Source of the DNA: an uncultured Elusimicrobiales bacterium
GTDB lineage: Bacteria > Elusimicrobiota > Elusimicrobia > Elusimicrobiales > Elusimicrobiaceae
Assembly (NCBI GenBank): GCA_944325225.1
Contig: CALUZQ010000005.1
Location: 1-64,000, forward strand
Direction: 5' to 3'
DNA: 64,000 bases
Position numbers and translations under genes: made by a program
In this document: one piece after another, positions 43,903 to 52,708 of the stretch
Layout of the letters: each line of letters opens with the position of its first letter
Position numbering within the stretch: the stretch's first letter is position 1
Notes under the pieces: model-generated
The model's database searches: none
What the model was told of the DNA's origin: nothing
Seen by the model: only the letters and a program-made list of their open reading frames with translations

Positions 43903-44039
43903 GCCGGCCGCGGCGCCGGGAAAGATAAAACGGCTTTCGCCGGGGCATAAGCCCTAATTGGGGAGAAGAAATTCCGCTTTGTTGGGGTGGCGGCGCATGA
44001 AAGCCGGATTGCAAGCCGTCCGCTTGCATACGGCGCCGC

Positions 44040-44069
44040 TTGCACCCTTGGCGGGAAGTTTTTTACACT
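44040..44069 (+). promoter_or_regulatory. Promoter of the GDPD gene, leaderless type
   Basis: TTGCAC (44040-44045), 18 bases, TACACT (44064-44069), then GAACAT and the ATG at 44076. No Shine-Dalgarno. Confidence 0.7.
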
Positions 44070-44075
44070 GAACAT

Positions 44076-44771
44076 ATGATTTATTTTGCCCATCGCGGGG
44101 CTTCGGCCCTACAGGTTCAAAACACGACGGGTGCGTTTGCACTGGCGCGGCGGCAGGGTGCGTCCTGCTACGAGTTGGATATTCACTTAACGGCGGACGG
44201 CCAGTTGGTCGTGCATCACGATTATTCCCTGCTTGCAACGGCGGGAAAAGACCGCTTGATTAAAGATCTTTCTTCCGCCCAGCTGCGGGACTATCCGCTG
44301 AATAATCCTTTTAGCAAAGAACCCGTCTATGTGGCTTTGCTGGAAGAAGTGCTGCCGCTGGTGGAACCGGGGCTGCATTTATTAAATATAGAAATCAAAA
44401 ATGACGATAATCGCTATCCGGGCATAGAAAAAAAGCTCTGGCGGTTTTTGCAAACGGAATTTCCTCAAATACTACCAAAAATCCTGTTTTCCAGCTTTGA
44501 TTACGGAACCCTGGTTCGGATTCGGGAATTGGATAAAAGTGCGCGTATCGGGCTGTTAACGCGTTCTTTCCGGGTTTCGGAAGCATTGGCTCTGCAAGCG
44601 GAAAGCGTGCATATGAATTATACGCGTTTTACGCCCGAAACGGCCCGGATTTGCCGGGAAAACGGGCTCAAATTGTATTTGTACACGGTCAACGACCCGC
44701 CGTTGGCCAAGCGGCTGGAAGAACAGGGCACGGACGGTATTTTTACAGACCGGATAGATTGGTTTGTTTGA
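44076..44771 (+). CDS. Glycerophosphodiester phosphodiesterase family protein
   Basis: 231 residues. FAHRGASALQVQNTTGAFALA (His catalytic pair with the next His), ELDIHLTADGQLVVHHDYSL, NIEIKND and the TIM-barrel end KLYLYTVNDPPLAKRLEEQGTDGIFTDRID are the GDPD motifs. It hydrolyses glycerophosphodiesters to glycerol-3-phosphate and an alcohol. No signal peptide, so cytoplasmic. The start at 44076 is set by the promoter six bases upstream and the family start; an earlier in-frame ATG at 44040 lies in the -35. Confidence 0.92.
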   Translation: MIYFAHRGASALQVQNTTGAFALARRQGASCYELDIHLTADGQLVVHHDYSLLATAGKDRLIKDLSSAQLRDYPLNNPFSKEPVYVALLEEVLPLVEPGLHLLNIEIKNDDNRYPGIEKKLWRFLQTEFPQILPKILFSSFDYGTLVRIRELDKSARIGLLTRSFRVSEALALQAESVHMNYTRFTPETARICRENGLKLYLYTVNDPPLAKRLEEQGTDGIFTDRIDWFV

Positions 44772-44782
44772 AAGCAACCGAT

Positions 44783-44812
44783 AAAAAACCCCGCATTAAG
44801 CGGGGTTTTTTA
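44783..44812. terminator. Bidirectional terminator GDPD / lipoprotein gene
   Basis: AAAAAACCCCGC-ATTAA-GCGGGGTTTTTT, symmetric, ending both converging units. Confidence 0.9.
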
Positions 44813-44825
44813 CAGTGTAACGGAT

Positions 44826-45254
44826 TTAGTAATCGTAGCCCGAGTAGGCCATTTCGGACGAGCCGGCGTCCTCGGTTCCGGCATCTGCCGAGGGCTCGCC
44901 CTGCATACCATAGTATTGTTCGGGCGTATAGCGTTTGGGCTTTTGCCAGAGCCGTTTTTCTTTCTTGTAATCGGCGTCGCTGGGCTGGCCGGGCACTTTG
45001 GGCTGTTGGCGTTCGTCAAAGAAATAAATGGTTTTTTCTTCTTCGGGCCCGATGTTAAAAATATATTCCGATTCTACATTCGGCGGTGTTTCGCGCCGTT
45101 CGCGCACGGCGTCTTTGGATAAATCTTCCATATAATCTTCTTCGGTCAGATAGATTTTGCGGTTATATTTTTCTTTTCTTTTTTCATTGGTGTTGCACGC
45201 AGTTAAAAATCCCGCGCATAATACAACGGCCAAGAGGACGGAAAATGTTTTCAT
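44826..45254 (-). CDS. Lipoprotein of unknown function
   Basis: 142 residues. Signal peptide MKTFSVLLAVVLCAGFLTAC with lipobox LTAC (Cys20), so a lipid-anchored envelope protein. The mature part is highly charged and Tyr/Glu/Pro-rich (YNRKIYLTEEDYMEDL, YIFNIGPEEEKTIYFF, YTPEQYYGMQ) without recognised domains. The ATG at 45254 has AAGGAG five bases upstream. It follows folD by nine bases in the same direction. Confidence 0.8.
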   Translation of the reverse strand: MKTFSVLLAVVLCAGFLTACNTNEKRKEKYNRKIYLTEEDYMEDLSKDAVRERRETPPNVESEYIFNIGPEEEKTIYFFDERQQPKVPGQPSDADYKKEKRLWQKPKRYTPEQYYGMQGEPSADAGTEDAGSSEMAYSGYDY

Positions 45255-45263
45255 ATGCACTCC

Positions 45264-46124
45264 TTAAAGTTTCCTTTCACCAGATAGTATAATGTTTTCC
45301 AGCAAGCATGCAAGGGTTACCGGTCCCACTCCGCCGGGAACCGGCGAGTAAGAAATGGAACGGGCCTGCAATTCGGCTGGGTTGGCGTCGCCGCAGAGCT
45401 GGTTTTCGTGCCAGTTGGTGGAAATATCCACCACGGTAGTACCGGGGCGGAGCCAGTGTGTCTGAATTAAACCGGGCGTTCCGGCGGCAGAACAAACTAA
45501 ATCCGCATCTTTTACGGCACGCGGCAAATCGGTTTTCGTATGGCAAATTTTAACGGTGGCGTTTTGACAGGTCAGCAAATGGGCCAGCGGCCGGCCGACG
45601 GTACTGGAACGGCCGATTACCGCCGCTTCCGTTCCCTCTAAGCGAACTTGATGAAATTGCAACAGCCGAATGACCGCCATCGCCGTACAGGCCACAAACC
45701 CTTTGAGGGCTTGTATTTCCGGCCAGGTTTTGCATAAAAACAGGTTGCCCATGTTGATATTGGACATGCCGTCAATATCTTTTTGCGGGGCCAGCCGGTC
45801 GGCAAAATCGGTGGCGGCCAAATGGTCCGGCAGGGGGCGCGGGATTAAGATGGCGTCGGTATTGGGATCGGCGGATAATTGAGTAACCAAATGTAAAAAA
45901 TCGGCGGCGGGCGTTTGATTGTTAACTTCAAAAACTTGGGTTTTTACGCCTAATTTTTTCGCGGCTTCCACTTCTTTTTTTAGATATACATACGCGCCGT
46001 AATCTTCGGTAGAGCCGATGGCGCACAGCCCGATCGGGCGGCCCATTTTTTGACGCACGGCCTCCGCCCTGGCGGGCAGGGTTTCGCGAATTTGTGCGGC
46101 CAGTGTGCGTCCTTCCAGAATCAT
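45264..46124 (-). CDS. folD: Bifunctional methylenetetrahydrofolate dehydrogenase/cyclohydrolase FolD
   Basis: 286 residues. AYVYLKKEVEAAKKLGV holds the catalytic Lys region, ILIPRPLPDHL, DIDGMSNINMGNL, VIGRSSTVGRPLAHLL (NADP loop) and the C-terminal PVPGGVGPVTLACLLEN are diagnostic. The usual QLPLP is IPRPLP here. The frame stays open a further 105 codons upstream, but that extension runs backwards through the pilin repeats and is not protein. ATG 46124 has no Shine-Dalgarno; TAAAAT lies seven bases upstream. Confidence 0.93.
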   Translation of the reverse strand: MILEGRTLAAQIRETLPARAEAVRQKMGRPIGLCAIGSTEDYGAYVYLKKEVEAAKKLGVKTQVFEVNNQTPAADFLHLVTQLSADPNTDAILIPRPLPDHLAATDFADRLAPQKDIDGMSNINMGNLFLCKTWPEIQALKGFVACTAMAVIRLLQFHQVRLEGTEAAVIGRSSTVGRPLAHLLTCQNATVKICHTKTDLPRAVKDADLVCSAAGTPGLIQTHWLRPGTTVVDISTNWHENQLCGDANPAELQARSISYSPVPGGVGPVTLACLLENIILSGERKL

Positions 46125-46131
46125 ATGTATT

Positions 46132-46137
46132 ATTTTA
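46132..46137 (-). promoter_or_regulatory. Putative -10 of folD, leaderless type
   Basis: Minus strand TAAAAT, then AATACAT and the ATG at 46124. CCGACA 18 bases upstream may be the -35. Confidence 0.45.
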
Positions 46138-46193
46138 GCAAATAAAGGGGAGCCCTGTCGGAACGCGCTTGGGCGGTCCGACAGGGCCCTGGA

Positions 46194-46279
46194 GCCGTTG
46201 CGCAAGGGCGCGACATTTCCGAAACACTGTGGCTCCGCTAATTGTGTTAACGGGAAAAGGAAAGGGGAGAGGCGGCTCG
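46194..46279 (+). repeat. Repeat module B, copy 2 (upstream of pilin cassette 4)
   Basis: 86 bases, four differences from 11443-11528, no gaps. Here it comes before module A, the reverse of the order near cassette 2. Confidence 0.85.
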
Positions 46280-46282
46280 TTT

Positions 46283-46332
46283 TTGTAGTAACATTCCCAA
46301 CAAGTTGTTTCCCTAATGCGTAAGCACCGTAA
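46283..46332 (+). repeat. Repeat module A, copy 2 (upstream of pilin cassette 4)
   Basis: 50 bases, about six differences from 11351-11400. It follows module B after three bases; 48 more bases lead to the pilin promoter, including the hairpin CCCCC-GGCAA-GGGGG (46366-46380). Confidence 0.8.
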
Positions 46333-46380
46333 TTGGCAACCCCTTGGCCGTGGCCAAACTGCCTGCCCCCGGCAAGGGGG

Positions 46381-46408
46381 TTGACTCGTTTTTTTTTTTT
46401 GATAAATT
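46381..46408 (+). promoter_or_regulatory. Putative promoter/leader of pilin cassette 4 with 12-T tract
   Basis: TTGACT (46381-46386), CG, 12 T (46389-46400), GA, TAAATT (46403-46408), six bases before the ATG. Hairpin directly upstream. Spacer 16 bases. Confidence 0.5.
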
Positions 46409-46414
46409 TTGCGT

Positions 46415-46933
46415 ATGAGCAAAAAATATCAAAAATCATTCCTCGGTGTTAAAAACGCCGGATTTACGCTAATAGAGTTATTAGTGGTCGTTTTAATTAT
46501 TGGCATATTGGCGGCGGTAGCGCTGCCACAGTATGAAAAAGTTGTATGGAAAAGCAGAGCCGCTAATATCAAAATATTGCTGCAAGGGTTAGTAGAAGCC
46601 CAGGAAGTTTATCGCTTGGCAAATGGAAGTTATGCTACAGATGTGAAAGATTTAGATTGGGAATTTCCTCAAGAAGGACCTTTTCAGACTAGTATTTCTA
46701 ATGATAACTATTCGCTTACTTTCTCTAATATTTTTTTTAACGAAGGTCCTTATAGCGGAAGCGGTTTTACTTATGTGCATATGAGTCGTGCACTGAATGT
46801 TAAAAATTGTATTGTCTGTGTGGAGAATACTTTTAAAACGGGGGATTTTTGTCAGAAATTATTTTCAGGCACCTTAATCAGAAATGTTTATGGTAAGCGA
46901 TATTTTTTATTGCCAGAAGAAACTTGCTCGTAA
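46415..46933 (+). CDS. Type IV pilin-like protein (cassette 4)
   Basis: 172 residues. Leader MSKKYQKSFLGVKNA, then GFTLIELL with Glu+5 and the shared hydrophobic helix. After the conserved AQEVYRLANGSYATDVKDLDWEFP the sequence is unlike the other cassettes (NVKNCIVCVENTFKTGDFCQKL), again with several Cys (at least four). Composition is more AT-rich than lepA or folD next door. It stands alone between folD and lepA with its own promoter-like leader and a terminator. Confidence 0.85.
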   Translation: MSKKYQKSFLGVKNAGFTLIELLVVVLIIGILAAVALPQYEKVVWKSRAANIKILLQGLVEAQEVYRLANGSYATDVKDLDWEFPQEGPFQTSISNDNYSLTFSNIFFNEGPYSGSGFTYVHMSRALNVKNCIVCVENTFKTGDFCQKLFSGTLIRNVYGKRYFLLPEETCS

Positions 46934-46935
46934 TA

Positions 46936-46964
46936 AAAATCCCCGCTTTTACGGCGGGGGTTTT
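46936..46964. terminator. Bidirectional terminator pilin cassette 4 / lepA
   Basis: AAAATCCCCGC pairs with GCGGGGGTTTT (one G-T pair). It fills the gap between the two converging stop codons and has a T-run on both strands. Confidence 0.85.
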
Positions 46965-46965
46965 A

Positions 46966-48795
46966 CTATTCTTCGTCAATTTTCAGCATCGCTACAAATG
47001 CTTCCTGCGGAATATTCAAACTGCCGATGGACTTCATGCGTTTTTTACCTTCTTTCTGTTTTTCCAGCAGTTTGCGCTTGCGGGTAATATCCCCGCCGTA
47101 GCATTTGGCAATTACATCTTTGCGAAAAGCTGGGATTGTTTCGCGGGCGATTACTTTCCCGTTTACCGCCGCCTGGACGGCTACTTCAAACTGCTGGCGG
47201 CCAATCAATTCTTTTAGTTTGGCGCACAAGGCGCGGCCCATGGTTTGCGCTTTGTCTTTGTGTACGACGACCGACAATGCATCTACCGGCGAACCGTGCA
47301 ATAAAATTTCCATCAGCACGACATCGGAGCTTCTAAATCCAGCCACTTCGTAATCAAACGAAGCGTAGCCCTTGGAAACGGATTTAAGTTTGTTATAAAA
47401 ATCAATCACCATTTCGCCCATGGGCATTTCGTATTTGATAATAACGCGCTGATTGGATAAATGATCCATACTCATAAAAGTTCCGCGTTTCTCTTTTAAG
47501 AGCGTCATTACTCCGTCCATAAATTCCACCGGAGTAACCAGTGTAATATGAATAACGGGCTCTTTGATGTCTATAATATCGCCATGTGGCGGGAAATTGG
47601 CCGGGTTATCGATAATTTTATAACCGGGATCGTCGGGTGCGTCCGGCAATGCGGCCAGCTCCTGCGGGTGGGATTTGCGCGGCGTGAATTTAACATGATA
47701 CACCACATTGGGGCTGGTGGCAATCAACGATAAATTAAATTCGCGCTCCAACCGTTCTTTGACGATTTCAATATGCAAAATACCCATAAATCCCAACCGG
47801 AACCCAAAGCCCAGCGCTTTGGAAGTTTCGCTTTGATAATGAAAGGACGAATCGGATAAATTTAATTTTTCAAGCGCTTTGCGAAGCAGCGGGAAATCGG
47901 TCGTTTCCACCGGGAAAATACTGGCAAAAACCACCGGTTTGGCATCGGCATAGCCGGGCAGGGGTTCTTGGGCGGGGCGTTCGGCCAGGGTAACAGTGTC
48001 GCCTACTTTTACTTGGTGAATGTCCTTGATTCCGGCTACCAGATACCCTACTTCGCCCGCGGACAGAGAGTCCGCTTTATGCAGTTGTTTGGGCGTCATA
48101 AAACCGATTTCTTCCGTTTTATAAGAAGCCCCGGAGGACATAAATTGAATGACCTGCCCCGGTTTAACGGAACCGTCCACCAGCCGGATATACATAATTA
48201 CCCCGCGGAACGGATCGTAATAAGAATCAAAAATCAAGGCGCGCAGCGGGGCGGTGGGATCTCCTTGCGGGGCGGGGATATCGGTAATAATACGGTCCAG
48301 CAGGTGTTCAATGCCCATGCCGGTTTTTGCGCTGACGCGTTCGGCTTCTACGGGTTCTTTTAAAATGTCCCACAGTTGTTCTTCCGAGGCGTCCGCGTCC
48401 GACTGGGACAAATCCACCTTATTCATCACGGGGATAATTTTCAGCCCCAAACTCTGCGCCAAATGGGCGTGTGCCACCGTCTGCGCTTCCACCCCTTGCG
48501 AAGCGTCCACCAACAGCAGCACCCCTTCGCACGCCCGCAGCGAGCGGGCCACTTCGTAGGAAAAATCCACATGGCCGGGCGTATCAATTAAATTTAAAAT
48601 GTAATCTTTATAGGCAATCCGCACTGCTTTGGCTTTAATGGTAATGCCGCGCTCGCGTTCCAAGTCCATACCGTCTAACAGCTGGGCTTGCATTTTGCGT
48701 TTGGGAACGGTGCCGGTGTCCTCCAAAATACGGTCGGAAAGAGTGGTCTTGCCGTGGTCAATATGGGCTACGATGGAAAAATTACGAATCTTCAT
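46966..48795 (-). CDS. lepA: Elongation factor 4 (LepA)
   Basis: 609 residues. Ribosome-associated GTPase. AHIDHGKTTLSDRI (G1), RERGITI (G2), DTPGHVDF (G3), NKVD (G4), domains II-III, then LepA-specific GFRLGFMGILHIEIV and the C-terminal domain with DLIGRQQFE-like KLKELIGRQQFEVAVQAA and AKCYGGDITRKRKLLEKQKEGKKRM. I start at the ATG at 48795 (MKIRNFSIVAHIDHG, the family start); it overlaps the ptsI end by 14 bases. Last gene of the hpf-PTS operon. Confidence 0.96.
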   Translation of the reverse strand: MKIRNFSIVAHIDHGKTTLSDRILEDTGTVPKRKMQAQLLDGMDLERERGITIKAKAVRIAYKDYILNLIDTPGHVDFSYEVARSLRACEGVLLLVDASQGVEAQTVAHAHLAQSLGLKIIPVMNKVDLSQSDADASEEQLWDILKEPVEAERVSAKTGMGIEHLLDRIITDIPAPQGDPTAPLRALIFDSYYDPFRGVIMYIRLVDGSVKPGQVIQFMSSGASYKTEEIGFMTPKQLHKADSLSAGEVGYLVAGIKDIHQVKVGDTVTLAERPAQEPLPGYADAKPVVFASIFPVETTDFPLLRKALEKLNLSDSSFHYQSETSKALGFGFRLGFMGILHIEIVKERLEREFNLSLIATSPNVVYHVKFTPRKSHPQELAALPDAPDDPGYKIIDNPANFPPHGDIIDIKEPVIHITLVTPVEFMDGVMTLLKEKRGTFMSMDHLSNQRVIIKYEMPMGEMVIDFYNKLKSVSKGYASFDYEVAGFRSSDVVLMEILLHGSPVDALSVVVHKDKAQTMGRALCAKLKELIGRQQFEVAVQAAVNGKVIARETIPAFRKDVIAKCYGGDITRKRKLLEKQKEGKKRMKSIGSLNIPQEAFVAMLKIDEE

Positions 48796-50524
48796 TTTTG
48801 TCGTTCTGTTCAATTAAATTTCGGATTTCTTCCGAACTGCCCATTAACAAGGCGGCTTGGGCCAGGTCGGAGCAGTTTTCATAATTTACACTGCGGATAT
48901 GGTTCTTAACGCGCAGATACATACGCGGCGTAACAGACAACGCATCTATATCCAGCCCCAGCAACAGCGGCAGCAGTTTTACATCGGAGGCAATTTCCCC
49001 GCAGATGCTTACCTTCTTGCCGCGCTTATGGGCGGTTTGGATAATTTGGTTGATGGTGCGGCCCACAGCCGGGTGGCAGGGGTCGTACATATGAGCAACT
49101 TCTTGATTGACGCGGTCCACCGCTACTAAATATTGTATCAAGTCGTTCGTGCCAATGGAAAGAAAATCCAGCAAATGAATCATTCCGTCCAACGCAATCG
49201 CGGCGGCGGGGACTTCAATCATCGCGCCCAGCCCCACCCGGTTGACGGGTTTTTTGCCCTGGAGTTCAAATTCTTTAAGCACCTGGTCAAAGGCGTTTCG
49301 TACATGGCGCACTTCTTCTACCGAGGATACCATCGGAATCATAATTTTCACTTGTGCCGGCACTTCGCACGCCATGCGGATAATGGCCCGCAGTTGGGTG
49401 AACATCAAATCCGGATTTTTTAAAAACAGGCGTATGCCGCGACAGCCCATAAAGGGGTTTTCGTCCTGGTCAAATTCGTCCAACGGGAAATCCGGCAGTT
49501 TGTCGGCCCCTAAGTCCGCCAGCCGAATGGTTACCGGGCGCATATCAAAGCGTTTGGCGACGGCTAAATAAACCTGGTATTGTTCGTCCTCGGTGGGGGG
49601 GTGGGGGGTATTCATGTATAAAAATTCCGTGCGCAGGAGCCCCAATCCGTCGGTAATTAAGCGTTTGTTTTCTTTGGTATCGGTGCGGGGGTCGTAGTTG
49701 ACAAACAGCTTAACCGCGTGGCCGTCCTCGGTAATGACCGGCAGATGATTGATCGTTTTTAAAAGGGCTTCGGTTTTTTTGATTTCCCGCTGGATTTTGC
49801 GGTAATTGGCCAGGGTGTATTTATCGGGATTGATAACTAAGAGTCCGTTTTCTCCGTCAATAATCAGCGTGTCGCCGGATTGTACATCTTTAGAAGCCGT
49901 AGAAAGCCCCACCACCGCCGGGATATTTAAACTTTGCGCCAACAGCGCCGTATGGCTGGTTTTTCCGCCGACATCGGTGCAGAAGCCAATAACTTGGTTT
50001 TCCTGCAGATTGATCGTGTCGGACGGATACAGATTGTGCGCCACCAGCAGGGACGGTTTAGTAATAGAAGCTAAAAATTCCCGTTTGTCGCCGTCTAAGT
50101 TATTTACCAAACGCTTGCCTACATCAAAAATATCGTTGCGGCGTTCTTTAAAAAAAGGGTCTTCAATTTTATCAAAGCTGGCGGCCAGCTCCTGCAAGGT
50201 TACGAAAATGGCCGCCTGGGCGGAAAGATGCTCTGTGCGGATTTTTTTGGAAACGGAATCTTTCAGCGACGGATCCTGCAGGATCAGTTTGTGGGTGGAC
50301 ATTAAATTGGCATATTCCGTGCCGAGCGTGGAAAGCACTTTTTGTTCGCAGGCGTCCAGCTCTCCCAGCGTTTTTTGCATAGCGGCGCGTATTTTTTGCA
50401 GTTCGGCTTTTACTTCGCCCGGCTCAATATACTGCCTGGTAACGGCGAAACTTTCCCCCGGCAGCAATACGGCCGGCCCAATCGCCACGCCTGGGCTGGC
50501 GGCTACGCCTTTTAACACCAACAT
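48782..50524 (-). CDS. ptsI: PTS enzyme I
   Basis: 580 residues. Phosphoenolpyruvate-protein phosphotransferase that phosphorylates HPr. GVAASPGVAIGPAVLL starts the family; GGKTSHTALLAQSL has the phospho-His (His191), GLLRTEFLYM and the C-terminal PEP-binding RGIRLFLKNP and SIGTNDLIQYLVAVDR follow. AAGGAG lies six bases before the ATG at 50524. It follows ptsH and overlaps lepA. Confidence 0.97.
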   Translation of the reverse strand: MLVLKGVAASPGVAIGPAVLLPGESFAVTRQYIEPGEVKAELQKIRAAMQKTLGELDACEQKVLSTLGTEYANLMSTHKLILQDPSLKDSVSKKIRTEHLSAQAAIFVTLQELAASFDKIEDPFFKERRNDIFDVGKRLVNNLDGDKREFLASITKPSLLVAHNLYPSDTINLQENQVIGFCTDVGGKTSHTALLAQSLNIPAVVGLSTASKDVQSGDTLIIDGENGLLVINPDKYTLANYRKIQREIKKTEALLKTINHLPVITEDGHAVKLFVNYDPRTDTKENKRLITDGLGLLRTEFLYMNTPHPPTEDEQYQVYLAVAKRFDMRPVTIRLADLGADKLPDFPLDEFDQDENPFMGCRGIRLFLKNPDLMFTQLRAIIRMACEVPAQVKIMIPMVSSVEEVRHVRNAFDQVLKEFELQGKKPVNRVGLGAMIEVPAAAIALDGMIHLLDFLSIGTNDLIQYLVAVDRVNQEVAHMYDPCHPAVGRTINQIIQTAHKRGKKVSICGEIASDVKLLPLLLGLDIDALSVTPRMYLRVKNHIRSVNYENCSDLAQAALLMGSSEEIRNLIEQNDKNEDS

Positions 50525-50537
50525 ACTGCGCTCCTTG

Positions 50538-50807
50538 TCAGAATTCTTCATTAAATTTGTCTTCAAAAAGTTTTTGAATAGCGGCGGCGGCTTCTTTTTC
50601 GTCGCTTCCGTCGGCCGTCAGCCGTAGGGAAGAGCCAAACTCCGCAGCCAACATCATAACGCCCATAATGCTTTTGGCGTTTACTTGAACTTGGTCTTTG
50701 CTTAATTGAATATCACAGGAAAATTGTGCCGCCGTTTGGGCAATCATAGCTGCCGGCCGCGCGTGCAGCCCCAGGCGGTTAATAATTTTGATGTCTTGCT
50801 GTATCAC
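50538..50807 (-). CDS. ptsH: HPr phosphocarrier protein
   Basis: 89 residues. NRLGLHARPAA carries phospho-His15; NAKSIMGVMML carries the regulatory Ser45, the target of HPr kinase. Both sites are intact and hprK is in the same operon, so HPr should carry both the sugar phosphate and a regulatory phosphate. It follows the IID gene by eight bases. Confidence 0.97.
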   Translation of the reverse strand: MIQQDIKIINRLGLHARPAAMIAQTAAQFSCDIQLSKDQVQVNAKSIMGVMMLAAEFGSSLRLTADGSDEKEAAAAIQKLFEDKFNEEF

Positions 50808-50815
50808 ATAGCCCC

Positions 50816-51637
50816 CTATAAGTAGCAGACGATATTAAAAACTCCCACCGCTGCCAGATATAAGTACATATTCGGTATGCGAAGTTTACGGGTTATGAAG
50901 CTAATCATCACAAAGAACAGCACAATGACTGCCCGCGTGATAAAATGAACATCTACTTCCCTAAAATCTTTTAAATAGTGATAAATACCGAACAAAATCA
51001 TTCCCACCGCTAACACAATGCCGATTCGTTTGGCGTTGTAAATGGTTTTGTTCCAGTCAAAACGCGTGAGTCCGTAGCAGGTTTTTTCGTTCGCGTGATA
51101 ACTGATTTTAAGCCCTTGCCATTTGACGAACAGGGCAATGGCGTTGAAGGCAAAAAAGGCCGCGCCTCCGGCGCAGACGGCGTACAAAAAAGGCGTATGG
51201 GCCGGCAGTTCAATTTCAAAAAAGTTAATATCCAGCAGCAGCCAGATAAATAAAGCCATCAGCAGGGTGAGTGGTTTTAAGGCGCCCCAAAATAATCGGT
51301 CCCCGATAGAAGCCGTGGTAATGGAGAGCCCTTTTTTGATGCTGGCCCATTCGGTTACTTTTTCTTTAAATTTGGTTAAGGATTCGGCCTGTGCCACGGC
51401 TTCTTCCTGCCGGGCCAGTGCACCAAAACAAAAAGACGCCATAATGGGCTGCGTATTGAAATTTTCCAGATAGCGCTGCAATACAGAGGGCAGGGCGTCT
51501 TGGTCGTCTTGATACACTTTTTTTAAAAAAGGCATCATCACAAAGGTCAGCCCCAGGTTTTGATACTTCATGTAATTCCAGCCCGTTTGCAGGAAAAACG
51601 AGCGCAGAAACAAATTAAGCCGCATGGAAAATTTCAT
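50816..51637 (-). CDS. PTS mannose-family IID component
   Basis: 273 residues. Membrane component with SFFLQTGWNYMKYQNLGLTFVMMPFLKKVY and FNTQPIMASFCFGALARQEE, typical IID N-terminal segments, then several C-terminal helices. It forms the translocation unit with IIC. One base separates it from the IIC stop. Confidence 0.92.
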   Translation of the reverse strand: MKFSMRLNLFLRSFFLQTGWNYMKYQNLGLTFVMMPFLKKVYQDDQDALPSVLQRYLENFNTQPIMASFCFGALARQEEAVAQAESLTKFKEKVTEWASIKKGLSITTASIGDRLFWGALKPLTLLMALFIWLLLDINFFEIELPAHTPFLYAVCAGGAAFFAFNAIALFVKWQGLKISYHANEKTCYGLTRFDWNKTIYNAKRIGIVLAVGMILFGIYHYLKDFREVDVHFITRAVIVLFFVMISFITRKLRIPNMYLYLAAVGVFNIVCYL

Positions 51638-51638
51638 A

Positions 51639-52247
51639 TTACCTCGCCTTTAGGCGGAACGCGGGCACCAGCGTAGCCAGCCCAATCCACGGGACGGCCA
51701 TATAAGCAAATTTGCACGCGAAATGCGCCTTAACCGGAATATACGGCAACAGCCACAACATCAGCTTGCCGCACAACAGTACAAAAATAAAAATTAAAAT
51801 AAAATTCATTAAAAACGAAGTGGCCAACGCCAGCGCCACGGCCCGGTTGACCGCGGAGGGAGTTTTAACAATTTGCTGTTCCCAGAAAACCAGCCATTTA
51901 AAGCGGTTTTTGCGCATCAATTTTTCGGCCTGCGAGAATAAAATTGCTCCCGCTACGCCAAAGAAAAAGGAAAAATACAATTCTATTCCCAGGGCGTGCA
52001 AAGCCAGCGAGACTGCTGCGCATACAACCGCGCTTGGCGGCAGTATGCCGCCCAGGGGATTAATGTCGGCAAAAATCAGTTCCGTAAAAATGCCGACTTG
52101 TATGCCCGCCATTACATCGCCCGTTACCAACGCCATCAGCGTGGCGGCAATGATGCCGCGGGAAAAAGTCAGCTGGAGCGCATAGGTGGTATCCAGTTCC
52201 AGTAAAGCCGCTAATACGCAAAGCATAAATACTTCCGGAGTCATCAC
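51639..52247 (-). CDS. PTS mannose-family IIC component
   Basis: 202 residues, shorter than many IIC proteins (about 250-270). Polytopic; ALLELDTTYALQLTFSRGIIAATLMALVTGDVMAGIQVG is the IIC signature. The last helices look normal, so it is probably a compact form, as in some HprK-type PTS clusters. Overlaps IIB by four bases (ATGA). Confidence 0.88.
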   Translation of the reverse strand: MMTPEVFMLCVLAALLELDTTYALQLTFSRGIIAATLMALVTGDVMAGIQVGIFTELIFADINPLGGILPPSAVVCAAVSLALHALGIELYFSFFFGVAGAILFSQAEKLMRKNRFKWLVFWEQQIVKTPSAVNRAVALALATSFLMNFILIFIFVLLCGKLMLWLLPYIPVKAHFACKFAYMAVPWIGLATLVPAFRLKAR

Positions 52248-52708
52248 AAGGCCTCGCTTACAGATATGGATTGGGAGTTCGGAACCGCGCGGGTTTCAAT
52301 GTTAATTCCTAAATCCCGGATTAATTTTAGAAAGCGTTTGTCTGTATCGTCCAAAAACACATTTTCCCCTAGTTTTTGCGCGCCTTCTTTAAAATGCATA
52401 CCGCCGATATTGAGCGATTTAATTTGCAGACCGTCCTCTACCAGATCCGTAAATTCCTTTAGGGAATCCATCAGCAAAAAAATCCGCCGGTTGGACCGAG
52501 CGGCATACCGCACGCACTCGTGCGAATCTAAGATGGTTAATTCGTATTCGTAAGGCAAACTCAGCCGCAAAAGCCCGCCGTTGAGGCAAGATTTCCGGCC
52601 CTTAGAACAAGGGATTAAAATCTCGTCCACATTTAATTCCGGCAGCCAGGCCTGTACAATTTGCCCGTGAATCAAACGGTCATCTACCCGCGCGAAAATA
52701 ATCGGCAT
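52244..52708 (-). CDS. PTS mannose-family IIB component
   Basis: 154 residues. FARVDDRLIHGQIVQAW carries the phospho-His (His14) of the mannose/fructose/sorbose IIB family. Receives phosphate from IIA and passes it to the sugar. Its start overlaps the IIA stop by one base. Confidence 0.94.
   Translation of the reverse strand: MPIIFARVDDRLIHGQIVQAWLPELNVDEILIPCSKGRKSCLNGGLLRLSLPYEYELTILDSHECVRYAARSNRRIFLLMDSLKEFTDLVEDGLQIKSLNIGGMHFKEGAQKLGENVFLDDTDKRFLKLIRDLGINIETRAVPNSQSISVSEAL

Noticed and set aside
46125-46439. 105-codon N-terminal extension of folD
   Set aside because: It runs antisense through the pilin leader and modules A and B; similar antisense frames exist at the other pilin leaders. 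FolD begins at the family start at 46124.
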